Assembly (NCBI GenBank): GCA_030632765.1
Contig: DAOVUC010000095.1
Location: forward strand, 1-6,605
Direction of reading: 5' to 3'
Length of the DNA stretch: 6,605 nucleotides
DNA from: Candidatus Dadabacteria bacterium
GTDB taxonomy: Bacteria; Desulfobacterota_D; UBA1144; Nemesobacterales; UBA2774
The position numbers and the translations under genes are program-made. This document shows positions 1-6,266 of this stretch, piece after piece (the stretch's first letter is position 1; every line of letters begins with the position of its first letter). Under the pieces are notes generated by a model. It was given only the letters and a program-made list of their open reading frames with translations. It did no database searches and was not told the origin of the DNA.

Positions 1-1152
1 CATTGGGTCATAAAAAGAAGTTATCTCACACCCGCTGTAAATTGATGAGTCATCCCTAATTCCAGGACCGCTGGGAGCTTTAACATATTTAAGTAGCCCG
101 GGGGAAGGCATAAAGTTGGTTTCAGGGTCTTCAGCGTATACCCTGCATTCAAGGGCCCAACCTTTCATTTCGATTTCTTTTTGTTTGAAAGGTAGCTTTT
201 CTCCCGCTGCAATGCGCACCATCCATTTTACTATATCAATGCCGCTGATCATTTCTGTCACCGGGTGCTCTACCTGGACACGAGTGTTCATCTCAAGAAA
301 AAAGAAATTTTCTCTCTGGTCCATTATAAACTCGACAGTCCCCGCACCGCTGTAATTGACTGCTTTAGCGATCTTGACGGCCACCTCTCCCATTTTCTTT
401 CTGGTTTTAGCGCTTATTGCAGAAGAAGGGGCCTCTTCTACAACTTTTTGGTGTCTTCTTTGTATAGAACATTCACGTTCAAATAAATGTAGTGTGTTGC
501 CATGGGAATCCGCTAGTATTTGTATTTCGACATGTCTTGGTTGTTCAACAAATCTTTCAACAAAAACTGAATCATCGCCAAAGGAAGAACGAGCCTCACT
601 GCGAGCCATACGGAGCGAGCTTTCAAATTCTTCTTTATCTCTAACCAGCCTCATACCCTTACCGCCTCCGCCGGCGGAAGCTTTTATCATGACGGGGTAG
701 CCAATTTTATCGGCAACAACTGATGCTTCAACATCAGTCACTGCTCCGTCTGATCCCGGAACGAGCGGTACTTTTGAATCATGTGCAATTTTTCTGGCTG
801 TTATCTTGTCGCCCATCAGTCGTATGGCTTCGGCAGAGGGTCCGATAAATACTATCCCCTCTTTCTCGCACCTTTTTGCAAACGTTTCGTTCTCAGAAAG
901 GAATCCAAATCCCGGGTGTATGGCTTGCGCGCCTGATTTTTTTGCGACCTCAATTATTTTATCTATAACCAGATAGCTCTCAGCGGGGGCAGAGCCTCCT
1001 ATGTGATAAGCTTCATCAGCCAGGGCTACATGTAGCGAACGGCGATCAGCGTCAGAATAAACCGCAACAGTAGTAGCGCCTAATTCCTTACAGGCTCGGA
1101 TTATCCTTACTGCTATCTCCCCTCTATTTGCTATTAGTATCTTGTTAAACAT
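1..1152 (-). CDS. pccA: Acyl-CoA carboxylase biotin carboxylase (alpha) subunit, partial: C-terminus beyond left edge
   Basis: This is the ATP-dependent biotin carboxylase half of a cytoplasmic biotin-dependent acyl-CoA carboxylase: it carboxylates biotin with bicarbonate and ATP and hands the carboxybiotin to the PccB partner. The frame runs open from ATG at 1152 to base 1 with no stop (384 codons). Visible are the N-terminal domain (KILIANRGEIAVRIIRA, residues 4-20; HPGFGFLSEN, 79-88), the ATP-grasp glycine loop SAGGGGKGM (159-167), RRHQK (232-236) and the catalytic stretch EMNTRVQVEHP (287-297). In that stretch E287, R291 and E295, and also R337 in ECRVYAED, match E. coli AccC E288, R292, E296 and R338 with an offset of one. 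The last residues, SFYDPM, resemble propionyl/methylcrotonyl-CoA carboxylase alpha chains more than stand-alone AccC. Whether a biotinyl domain is fused at the C-terminus cannot be seen. It starts 18 bp after pccB, with a Shine-Dalgarno AAAGGA (complement of 1161-1166) 8 nt before the ATG, so it is co-transcribed with pccB. Acetyl- or methylcrotonyl-CoA specificity remains possible. Confidence 0.9.
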   Translation of the reverse strand, partial: MFNKILIANRGEIAVRIIRACKELGATTVAVYSDADRRSLHVALADEAYHIGGSAPAESYLVIDKIIEVAKKSGAQAIHPGFGFLSENETFAKRCEKEGIVFIGPSAEAIRLMGDKITARKIAHDSKVPLVPGSDGAVTDVEASVVADKIGYPVMIKASAGGGGKGMRLVRDKEEFESSLRMARSEARSSFGDDSVFVERFVEQPRHVEIQILADSHGNTLHLFERECSIQRRHQKVVEEAPSSAISAKTRKKMGEVAVKIAKAVNYSGAGTVEFIMDQRENFFFLEMNTRVQVEHPVTEMISGIDIVKWMVRIAAGEKLPFKQKEIEMKGWALECRVYAEDPETNFMPSPGLLKYVKAPSGPGIRDDSSIYSGCEITSFYDPM

Positions 1153-1170
1153 TCAGTATTTCCTTTATTG

Positions 1171-2715
1171 TTAAAGTGGGATATTCCCGTGTTTTTTCGG
1201 AGGATTTGTTTGTCTTTTACCATCAAGCATTTCAAACGCCGCTATGACTCGAGGCCTTGTATCTTCAGGTCTTATGACTTCATCTACAAAACCCAGCTCC
1301 GCAGCTTTGTAAGGGTTGGCAAAATTATCCTTGTACTCTTCTATTAGCTTAGCCCTTTCGGCTTCAGGATCATCGGCTTGTGCTATTTGACCTCGTGAAA
1401 TAATGTTTACAGCGCCGTCTGAGCCCATAACAGCGATCTCGGCTATTGGATAAGCCAATGTGATATCTCCCCTTATGTGCCTTGAGGACATAACATCATA
1501 GGCGCCACCATAAGCTTTCCTTGTTATAACAGTAACTCTAGGAACGGTTGCTTCACTGTAAGCATATAGGAGTTTGGCACCGTGTTTTATAATTCCGCCC
1601 CACTCCTGTGAGGTTCCGGGTAGGAATCCGGGGACATCTTCAAATGTTAAAATAGGGATATTAAAGCAGTCACAGAATCTTACAAACCTGCCGGCTTTTA
1701 TAGATGCGTCGATATCAAGACAACCCGCCAGCACATTAGGTTGATTTCCAACTATTCCCACAACACGCCCTGCCAATCTGGCAAATCCAATAATTATATT
1801 TTTTGCATAATGCTCTTGAACTTCAAAGAAGTAACCCTCATCAACAACAGAGGTCACTACGTCTGTCATATCGTAGGGTTTATTGGGATTTTCAGGAACG
1901 ATAGACCTAAGTCCCATATCACGACGGTCAGAAGGATCCTCTGTTTTAATCCTTGGCGGATCTTCCATATTGTTTGATGGAAGGAAACTTAATAGTTCTT
2001 TTATTAGTAGTATAGATTCTTTATCATCTTCAGCTGCAAAGTGAGCGACTCCACTTCTGGAGTTATGAACCATTGCGCCGCCTAAATCCTCAGAGCTTAC
2101 CTCTTCATGTGTTACGGCTTTTATCACATCAGGACCAGTTATAAACATGTAGCTTGTGTCTTTAACCATAAGTGTGAAGTCGGTAATCGCCGGAGAATAA
2201 ACAGCGCCTCCGGCACAAGGGCCCAATATGGCGGAGATTTGTGGTACAACGCCTGAGGCGAGTACATTTCTACAAAATATCTCAGCATAGCCGGCCAGAC
2301 TTTCTACACCTTCCTGAATCCTGGCACCACCTGAGTCGCTAAGTCCAATAACAGGGGCTCCAACCTGCATAGCAAGATCCATGATCTTGCATATCTTTCT
2401 TCCATGCTCCCTACCAAGTGAGCCGCCGAATACAGTGAAGTCCTGGGCATAGACAAATACCTGACGACCTTCAACTTTTCCATACCCGGTTACAACGCCG
2501 TCCCCAAGGAATTTTTTATCTCCCATTCCAAAGTCATTGCATCTATGTACAACGAATTTGTCTAGTTCTACAAAGGTATTTTTATCAACGAGGAGTTCTA
2601 TTCGTTCTCTAGCTGTGAGTTTGCCGCTGTCATGCTGTTTCTTTACACGGGCTTCCCCGCCCCCTGACTCGGCTTCTTTTTCTTTTTGTTCAAGTACTGC
2701 AATTTTTTCCTTCAT
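1171..2715 (-). CDS. pccB: Propionyl-CoA carboxylase-type carboxyltransferase beta subunit
   Basis: This subunit moves the carboxyl group from carboxybiotin to the alpha carbon of an acyl-CoA, most likely propionyl-CoA giving (S)-methylmalonyl-CoA. At 514 residues it has the normal family length. The N-terminal helix and [14 protein letters not shown] (31-44) are typical. The N-lobe carries [12 protein letters not shown] (125-136) and the glycine-rich oxyanion motif [11 protein letters not shown] (165-175); the C-lobe carries [10 protein letters not shown] (358-367) and [11 protein letters not shown] (399-409). D407, in GGAYD, appears to occupy the position where an Asp (D422 of Streptomyces coelicolor PccB) favours propionyl-CoA over acetyl-CoA; this is from memory of the family, not an alignment. 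The related methylmalonyl-CoA decarboxylase alpha subunit is the main alternative, but the biotin carboxylase gene immediately downstream favours a carboxylase. The start is ATG with AAGGAG (complement of 2722-2727) 6 nt upstream. It is first in the operon with pccA. Confidence 0.94.
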   Translation of the reverse strand: MKEKIAVLEQKEKEAESGGGEARVKKQHDSGKLTARERIELLVDKNTFVELDKFVVHRCNDFGMGDKKFLGDGVVTGYGKVEGRQVFVYAQDFTVFGGSLGREHGRKICKIMDLAMQVGAPVIGLSDSGGARIQEGVESLAGYAEIFCRNVLASGVVPQISAILGPCAGGAVYSPAITDFTLMVKDTSYMFITGPDVIKAVTHEEVSSEDLGGAMVHNSRSGVAHFAAEDDKESILLIKELLSFLPSNNMEDPPRIKTEDPSDRRDMGLRSIVPENPNKPYDMTDVVTSVVDEGYFFEVQEHYAKNIIIGFARLAGRVVGIVGNQPNVLAGCLDIDASIKAGRFVRFCDCFNIPILTFEDVPGFLPGTSQEWGGIIKHGAKLLYAYSEATVPRVTVITRKAYGGAYDVMSSRHIRGDITLAYPIAEIAVMGSDGAVNIISRGQIAQADDPEAERAKLIEEYKDNFANPYKAAELGFVDEVIRPEDTRPRVIAAFEMLDGKRQTNPPKKHGNIPL

Positions 2716-2749
2716 TATTTGCTCCTTAGAAGGTTGTTAAGAGTCCAAA

Positions 2750-2778
2750 AATTTACTCTGTAAAACCATGGTTGGCAA
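2750..2778 (-). promoter_or_regulatory. pccB: Candidate sigma70-type promoter of pccB-pccA
   Basis: On the minus strand TTGCCA (2773-2778, 5 of 6 matches to TTGACA) and TAAATT (2750-2755, 4 of 6 matches to TATAAT) are separated by exactly 17 nt. Transcription would start near 2743, leaving a leader of about 28 nt that contains the pccB Shine-Dalgarno. It is an inference from consensus only; a weaker alternative -35 (TTGATT, complement of 2824-2829) lies upstream without a good -10. Confidence 0.5.
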
Positions 2779-2831
2779 GTCTAAGGTGTTGAATTCATTT
2801 TTAAAAAATAGAGCGGATATGGTAATCAAAT

Positions 2832-2847
2832 TTCTTAGTACTAAGAA
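2832..2847. promoter_or_regulatory. Perfect 16-bp palindrome, candidate operator upstream of pccB
   Basis: TTCTTAGTACTAAGAA is identical to its own reverse complement. It lies in the 159-bp gap between the coaE stop and the pccB start, about 54 bp upstream of the candidate pccB -35 box. Its size and two-fold symmetry fit a dimeric regulator site (for example TetR- or GntR-type, common near acyl-CoA genes), but no regulator is encoded here and the family is unknown. A terminator is less likely: the stem would be six mostly A-U pairs without a following U tract. Confidence 0.45.
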
Positions 2848-2874
2848 TATTTATTGTAAATAGATCAAGATTTC

Positions 2875-3471
2875 TTAAGTCACGATTTCATTCCAGATAC
2901 TTTTCACCTGATATTGAGTTTTATCTATAGTCCCCGAATTGTCGATTACATAGTCTGCATGCAGTGCCTTTTCTTGTGTTGGCATTTGTGAGTTTATCCT
3001 CGATAGAGCTTCCTCTCTGGATAGGCCGTTTCTTTTTTTCAGTCTATCTAATTGTGATTTTTCATCGGAAGTGACTACTATAAGACCCTCTATTAAGTCC
3101 TTGAGCCCCCCCTTCTCCACAATAAGCGCAGCCTCGATTATGACTACTTCTACATTTTCATTCTGATATGTTTCAACAGTCTCTCTCACCTTCTGTATGA
3201 TCTTTGGGTGGGTTATATCATTTAATATATTTCTTTTTTGATCGTCATTGAATATTATCTCCCCAAGAGCCTTTCTGTTTATTGAGTTGTCAGTGTTAAG
3301 AATATCTTCTCCAAAGACATCCACTATTTCATTCCACGCAGGTCCCTTAGGCTCTACGACTTTTCTTGCTATGTCGTCGGCATCGATAACCTTAGCTCCA
3401 AGATCCTCAAGCAGTGATGCAACAACGCTTTTTCCCGAAGCTATATTTCCAGTGAGCCCTATTACTTTCAT
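2875..3471 (-). CDS. coaE: Dephospho-CoA kinase
   Basis: This cytoplasmic enzyme carries out the last step of coenzyme A synthesis, phosphorylating the 3'-hydroxyl of the ribose of dephospho-CoA with ATP. The 198 residues match the usual length of about 200. The Walker A loop GNIASGKS is at 8-15, followed by the family signature DADDIAR (30-36), INRKALGEIIF (64-74), THP (87-89), a lid region with R143, K146 and R147, and the conserved ending ADYVIDNSG (172-180). The ATG at 3471 is the only reasonable start: it puts the P-loop at the family's usual distance, and no ATG, GTG or TTG lies in frame before the upstream stop at 3511-3513. No Shine-Dalgarno precedes it; instead a -10 box ends 6 nt before the ATG, so a leaderless mRNA is predicted. 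It is divergent from hbd and followed by pccB on the same strand after 159 bp, with no clear terminator between them. Confidence 0.96.
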   Translation of the reverse strand: MKVIGLTGNIASGKSVVASLLEDLGAKVIDADDIARKVVEPKGPAWNEIVDVFGEDILNTDNSINRKALGEIIFNDDQKRNILNDITHPKIIQKVRETVETYQNENVEVVIIEAALIVEKGGLKDLIEGLIVVTSDEKSQLDRLKKRNGLSREEALSRINSQMPTQEKALHADYVIDNSGTIDKTQYQVKSIWNEIVT

Positions 3472-3477
3472 TTGTGT

Positions 3478-3506
3478 ATTGTAATTTGGGAAACCCGCGG
3501 TTTCAA
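3478..3506 (-). promoter_or_regulatory. coaE: Predicted promoter giving a leaderless coaE mRNA
   Basis: On the minus strand TTGAAA (3501-3506) and TACAAT (3478-3483) each match the sigma70 consensus at 5 of 6 positions and are 17 nt apart. Only 6 nt (3472-3477) separate the -10 box from the coaE ATG, which puts the expected transcription start on the A of the start codon. The absence of any purine-rich ribosome binding site before coaE supports this reading. Confidence 0.65.
3490..3504. repeat. Inverted repeat overlapping the coaE promoter
   Basis: GAAACC and GGTTTC form 6-bp arms around a CGC spacer. The element fills most of the spacer of the predicted coaE promoter and overlaps its -35 box, in the 120-bp divergent region between coaE and hbd. 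It could be a repressor site or a chance GC-rich palindrome. Confidence 0.4.
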
Positions 3507-3542
3507 ATATTTATCTTTTGTGTATAGATTAAACTTCTAGTT

Positions 3543-3551
3543 TGGTATACT
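3543..3551 (+). promoter_or_regulatory. hbd: Candidate extended -10 promoter of hbd
   Basis: TGG followed by TATACT (3546-3551, 5 of 6 matches to TATAAT) forms a TGn extended -10 element, which can work without a strong -35; none is seen at the usual distance. Transcription would start near 3558, giving a leader of about 34 nt. The hbd Shine-Dalgarno AAGGAG (3580-3585) then lies 6 nt before the ATG. The promoter points away from the coaE promoter across a shared AT-rich stretch. Confidence 0.5.
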
Positions 3552-3591
3552 AAAGCAGCTTTGCATTTGGATACATCACAAGGAGTCAGAC

Positions 3592-4458
3592 ATGCCGAAA
3601 AAGGTTGAAGATATTAAGAAAGTAGCTGTAATCGGTTCAGGAACAATGGGCTCAGGGATTGCGCAAGTTGTAGCTTCCAACGATAGAGAAGTTTTATTGA
3701 TAGATGTATCTGATGCCGCGCTCGATAGGGGAATAAAAGGTATTGAGAAGAGTCTTGGCAGACTTGTTAAAAAGGAAGTAATTACACAACAGGATAGTAA
3801 CTCAATATTAAGTAAGATCGTAAAAACTACGGATTTTGAAGATGCAGGGGACGTTGATCTCGTTATAGAAGCGGTTTTTGAGGATATGGATGTAAAAAAG
3901 GAGATTTATAATAAGCTTGATAATATAACAGGAGAAGATGTCGTTCTTGCGACGAATACTTCTTCTCTTCCAATCATAGAGATTGCAGTAAGCACCAGCA
4001 AAGCCGATAAAATAGTGGGGATGCATTTTTTTAATCCCGCCCCATTGATGAAACTCGTAGAAATAATAAGGACGCTTACAACATCTGATGAGACAGTGCA
4101 GCTTGCGTATGATTTTGCACTCGCTCTGGGCAAAGAACCTGTAATGACCAAGGACAGCCCGGGTTTTATTGTTAATAGGATTCTGGTTCCGATGCTAAAT
4201 GAAGCAGTTTTTGCTTATCAGGACGCAGTTGGCAGTGCTGAAGATATAGATAAAGCTATGGTGCTCGGCACAAACCAGCCCATAGGTCCCCTGGCATTAA
4301 TAGATTTAATTGGTCTCGACGTTACTTTAGATGTGATGGATACCTTTTATAGGGAGTTTCAGGATTCCAAGTTTAGAGCCGCTCCGCTTCTTCGCCAGAT
4401 GGTAAGAGCGGGATGGCTCGGGAGAAAATCCGGCAAAGGGTTTTTTGACTACTCGTAA
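3592..4458 (+). CDS. hbd: 3-hydroxyacyl-CoA (3-hydroxybutyryl-CoA) dehydrogenase
   Basis: This is a stand-alone soluble NAD(P)-dependent enzyme that interconverts 3-hydroxyacyl-CoA and 3-oxoacyl-CoA, as in beta-oxidation, phenylacetate breakdown (PaaH) or butyrate/polyhydroxybutyrate routes. At 288 residues it has the length of the Hbd/PaaH/FadB2 group. The Rossmann dinucleotide loop GSGTMGSG is at 15-22 with acidic D38 after the second strand, which favours NAD. Residues S124 (in NTSSL), H145 (in GMHFFNPAP), E157 (in VEII) and N195 (in GFIVNR) match human HADH S137, H158, E170 and N208 at a constant offset of 13, so the catalytic set is complete. The C-terminal dimerisation domain ends in the usual GRKSGKGFFDYS. 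It has the strongest Shine-Dalgarno in the window (AAGGAG, 6 nt spacing) and appears monocistronic, convergent with gltX. Chain-length preference cannot be read from the sequence. Confidence 0.95.
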   Translation: MPKKVEDIKKVAVIGSGTMGSGIAQVVASNDREVLLIDVSDAALDRGIKGIEKSLGRLVKKEVITQQDSNSILSKIVKTTDFEDAGDVDLVIEAVFEDMDVKKEIYNKLDNITGEDVVLATNTSSLPIIEIAVSTSKADKIVGMHFFNPAPLMKLVEIIRTLTTSDETVQLAYDFALALGKEPVMTKDSPGFIVNRILVPMLNEAVFAYQDAVGSAEDIDKAMVLGTNQPIGPLALIDLIGLDVTLDVMDTFYREFQDSKFRAAPLLRQMVRAGWLGRKSGKGFFDYS

Positions 4459-4477
4459 TTAGTTCTAATAATTATCA

Positions 4478-4521
4478 GCCTGAGTTTGATAGCCTTGAGT
4501 TTGATAGCCTTGAGTTTGGTG
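4478..4521. repeat. Three-copy 15-bp tandem repeat in the hbd/gltX convergent gap
   Basis: The unit GCCTTGAGTTTGATA occurs at 4492-4506, as a 14-bp copy lacking one T at 4478-4491, and as a copy diverging in its last bases (GCCTTGAGTTTGGTG) at 4507-4521. The array fills over half of the 78 bp between the two stop codons. No convincing intrinsic terminator for either gene is visible; the only symmetry is an imperfect AT-rich palindrome at 4465-4478, without a GC-rich stem or U tract. Confidence 0.85.
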
Positions 4522-4536
4522 GGCCTGTATGGAGTT

Positions 4537-5949
4537 TTACTCGTTCGGTATTGCGGATATAGCCTTATTGAGACGCTTTAGCACTTCATCTTTTCCTAAA
4601 ATATCCATAACCTCAAATATCCCGGGGCTTACAGTTCCACCAGTAAGCGAGACCCTTACGGGCTGAGCAATTTTGCCGAGCTTAAGCTCTCTTTCTTCCA
4701 TAAACTGATCAAATACCTTATGCATTTCATCCATGTTAAAGTCGGAGAGATTTGAAAGTTTATCTGCCAGGTCTTGGAGTACAGGTCTAATTTCAGCTTT
4801 TAGGAATTTATTTTTTGCTTTATCCTCATACTCAATTTCCTCAGCATAGAAGTAGTCTATAGTGTTGGATATATCCAGAAGAGTTTTAGCTCTTTGACTA
4901 AGCTCTTTTACAATTTTGATGAGTTTTTCATCAAGCTCGACTTCAAGTCCTTTTTCTTTCAGTAGCGGTCTGAGTAGCTCCGCAATTTTTTCAGGGGGTT
5001 CATTTCTTATATAATGGCCGTTTAACCAATCCAATTTTTCTTCATTAAAAACGGCTGCGGACTTTCCTACATTATCGAGAGTGAATTTTTCTATAAGCTC
5101 TGTTTTAGAAAATATTTCCTGATCTCCATGAGACCAGCCAAGACGAGACAGGAAATTTATTATCGCTTCAGGAAGATAGCCCCGGTCTTTATATGCCGCC
5201 ACAGAGGTCGCTCCGTGACGTTTGCTCAGTCTTTTGTTATCAGCGCCCAGGATCATCGAGACATGGGCTATTTTTGGTATTTCATAAGAGAGCGCGTTAT
5301 AAATCAGGACTTGTCTAGGCGTGTTTATTAAGTGGTCATCCCCTCTTATTACGTGAGTAATGTCCATTGTGGCATCGTCCACTACTACAGCGAAATTATA
5401 TGTTGGGAAGCCGTCTCTTTTTAGAATTACGAAATCGTCCACCTCTACAGCATCAAATGTCACTGTGCCTCTTAATAAATCTTGCACCTCAATAATTCCT
5501 TCATCCGGTGTTTGTAGGCGGATCGCGTAGGGATTATTAGGCCCCTCATTTACCCTGGCCCATTCTCGTTTGTAACGGAGCACTTCTCCTTTGCTTTGAG
5601 CCTCCCTTCTCTTCTCTTCAAGCTCCGCAGGCGTAACATAACACTTGTAAGCATCCCCGGATTTTAAAAGCTTATTTGCGTGTTCTTGATATATGTCCAG
5701 CCTCTCGGACTGTCTAAAGGGTCCCTCGTCCCAGTCAAGTCCAAGCCACTCCATAGCCTGGGTGATTTCTAGAATTGATTCTTCTGTTGATCTTGTTCGG
5801 TCAGTGTCTTCTATACGTAATATGAATTCACCGCCGGCATGTCTTGCAAAAAGCCAATTGAATATCGCGGTTCTAGCGCCGCCTACATGTAGGGAGCCTG
5901 TAGGGCTCGGTGCAAATCTAGTTCGAACTGTCTTCGTACTTTCTGTCAT
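4537..5949 (-). CDS. gltX: Glutamyl-tRNA synthetase
   Basis: This class I aminoacyl-tRNA synthetase charges tRNA-Glu with glutamate for translation and tetrapyrrole synthesis. It has 470 residues, normal for bacterial GltX. The HIGH-type motif lies in FAPSPTGSLHVGG (12-24, with H21) and the KMSKS-type loop is KRLSKRHG (239-246). LRIEDTDRTRS (44-54), YNFAVVVDD (184-192) and HVIRGDDHLINTPRQ (199-213) are family hallmarks; the helical anticodon-binding part follows from about 300. Only C103 remains of the Cys/His set that holds zinc in E. coli GltX, so zinc is probably absent. Whether the enzyme also charges tRNA-Gln was not determined. The ATG at 5949 is the only start: an in-frame TAA lies 12 nt upstream and no other start codon intervenes. 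The start has no Shine-Dalgarno, only a run of five Cs. The gene follows the glutaredoxin gene by 50 bp but has its own candidate promoter. Confidence 0.97.
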   Translation of the reverse strand: MTESTKTVRTRFAPSPTGSLHVGGARTAIFNWLFARHAGGEFILRIEDTDRTRSTEESILEITQAMEWLGLDWDEGPFRQSERLDIYQEHANKLLKSGDAYKCYVTPAELEEKRREAQSKGEVLRYKREWARVNEGPNNPYAIRLQTPDEGIIEVQDLLRGTVTFDAVEVDDFVILKRDGFPTYNFAVVVDDATMDITHVIRGDDHLINTPRQVLIYNALSYEIPKIAHVSMILGADNKRLSKRHGATSVAAYKDRGYLPEAIINFLSRLGWSHGDQEIFSKTELIEKFTLDNVGKSAAVFNEEKLDWLNGHYIRNEPPEKIAELLRPLLKEKGLEVELDEKLIKIVKELSQRAKTLLDISNTIDYFYAEEIEYEDKAKNKFLKAEIRPVLQDLADKLSNLSDFNMDEMHKVFDQFMEERELKLGKIAQPVRVSLTGGTVSPGIFEVMDILGKDEVLKRLNKAISAIPNE

Positions 5950-5958
5950 GGGGGTGTA

Positions 5959-5987
5959 ATGTTAATTTAGAGTTCTATGGGAGTCAA
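5959..5987 (-). promoter_or_regulatory. gltX: Predicted promoter giving a near-leaderless gltX mRNA
   Basis: On the minus strand TTGACT (5982-5987, 5 of 6 matches) and TAACAT (5959-5964, 4 of 6) are 17 nt apart. Only 9 nt separate the -10 box from the gltX ATG, so transcription should begin 0-3 nt before the start codon. The lack of a Shine-Dalgarno before gltX agrees. Read-through from the glutaredoxin gene upstream is also possible. Confidence 0.5.
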
Positions 5988-5999
5988 CAGAGGATGGGA

Positions 6000-6266
6000 T
6001 TACTCTTCTACTTCAATTGCGAGCAGCTGATCGAGCTCACCTCTTCTTTCTAATGCTACAAGCTCATAATATCCGCCGATCAAGCTGTCGTTTATTAATA
6101 TCATCGGCACTGTTCTCCAATTATGCTTCTCTACAAGTTTAATTCTAAGCTCGTGATCTTTACTAAGATTAACTTCTCTATACTCCACTCCCTTTTTAGC
6201 AAGCAGGGCTTTTGCCGCATTGCAGTAACCACAATAGTTGCTTGTGTAAATTTCTACTTTAATCAA
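6000..6266 (-). CDS. Dithiol glutaredoxin (CGYC active site)
   Basis: This is a small cytoplasmic thiol-disulfide oxidoreductase of the GrxC type, using glutathione to reduce disulfides. It has 88 residues, about the length of E. coli Grx3. The active site is C12-G-Y-C15, the cis-proline motif is TVP (52-54), and the glutathione-binding GGYYEL is at 64-69; secondary-structure order fits a thioredoxin fold. The start is TTG at 6264-6266, with AGGA (complement of 6277-6280) 10 nt upstream. No in-frame ATG or GTG exists between it and the TAG stop at 6279-6281, and starting further in would remove the first strand. It is upstream of gltX on the same strand with a 50-bp gap. Family assignment is firm; the physiological partner is unknown. 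A role in iron-sulfur cluster binding is conceivable because of the CGYC site. Confidence 0.93.
   Translation of the reverse strand: MIKVEIYTSNYCGYCNAAKALLAKKGVEYREVNLSKDHELRIKLVEKHNWRTVPMILINDSLIGGYYELVALERRGELDQLLAIEVEE

Noticed and set aside
116..700. Three overlapping plus-strand open frames of 73-114 codons
   Set aside because: They lie entirely antisense to the well-supported biotin carboxylase frame and have no family resemblance or ribosome binding site worth noting.
2832..2847. The palindrome as an intrinsic terminator of coaE
   Set aside because: The hairpin would have six mostly A-U pairs with a GUAC loop and no U tract after it on the coaE strand.
3808..4151. Two minus-strand open frames inside hbd
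   Set aside because: hbd has a complete catalytic set in the other strand across this region; these are shadow frames.
4465..4478. Near-palindrome after the hbd stop as a terminator
   Set aside because: It is almost wholly A/T, has an internal mismatch and no loop, and is not followed by a U tract.
5128..5959. Two plus-strand open frames (5128-5331 and 5693-5959) inside gltX
   Set aside because: They are antisense to conserved GltX motifs, including the HIGH-type and KMSKS-type regions, and have no features of their own.
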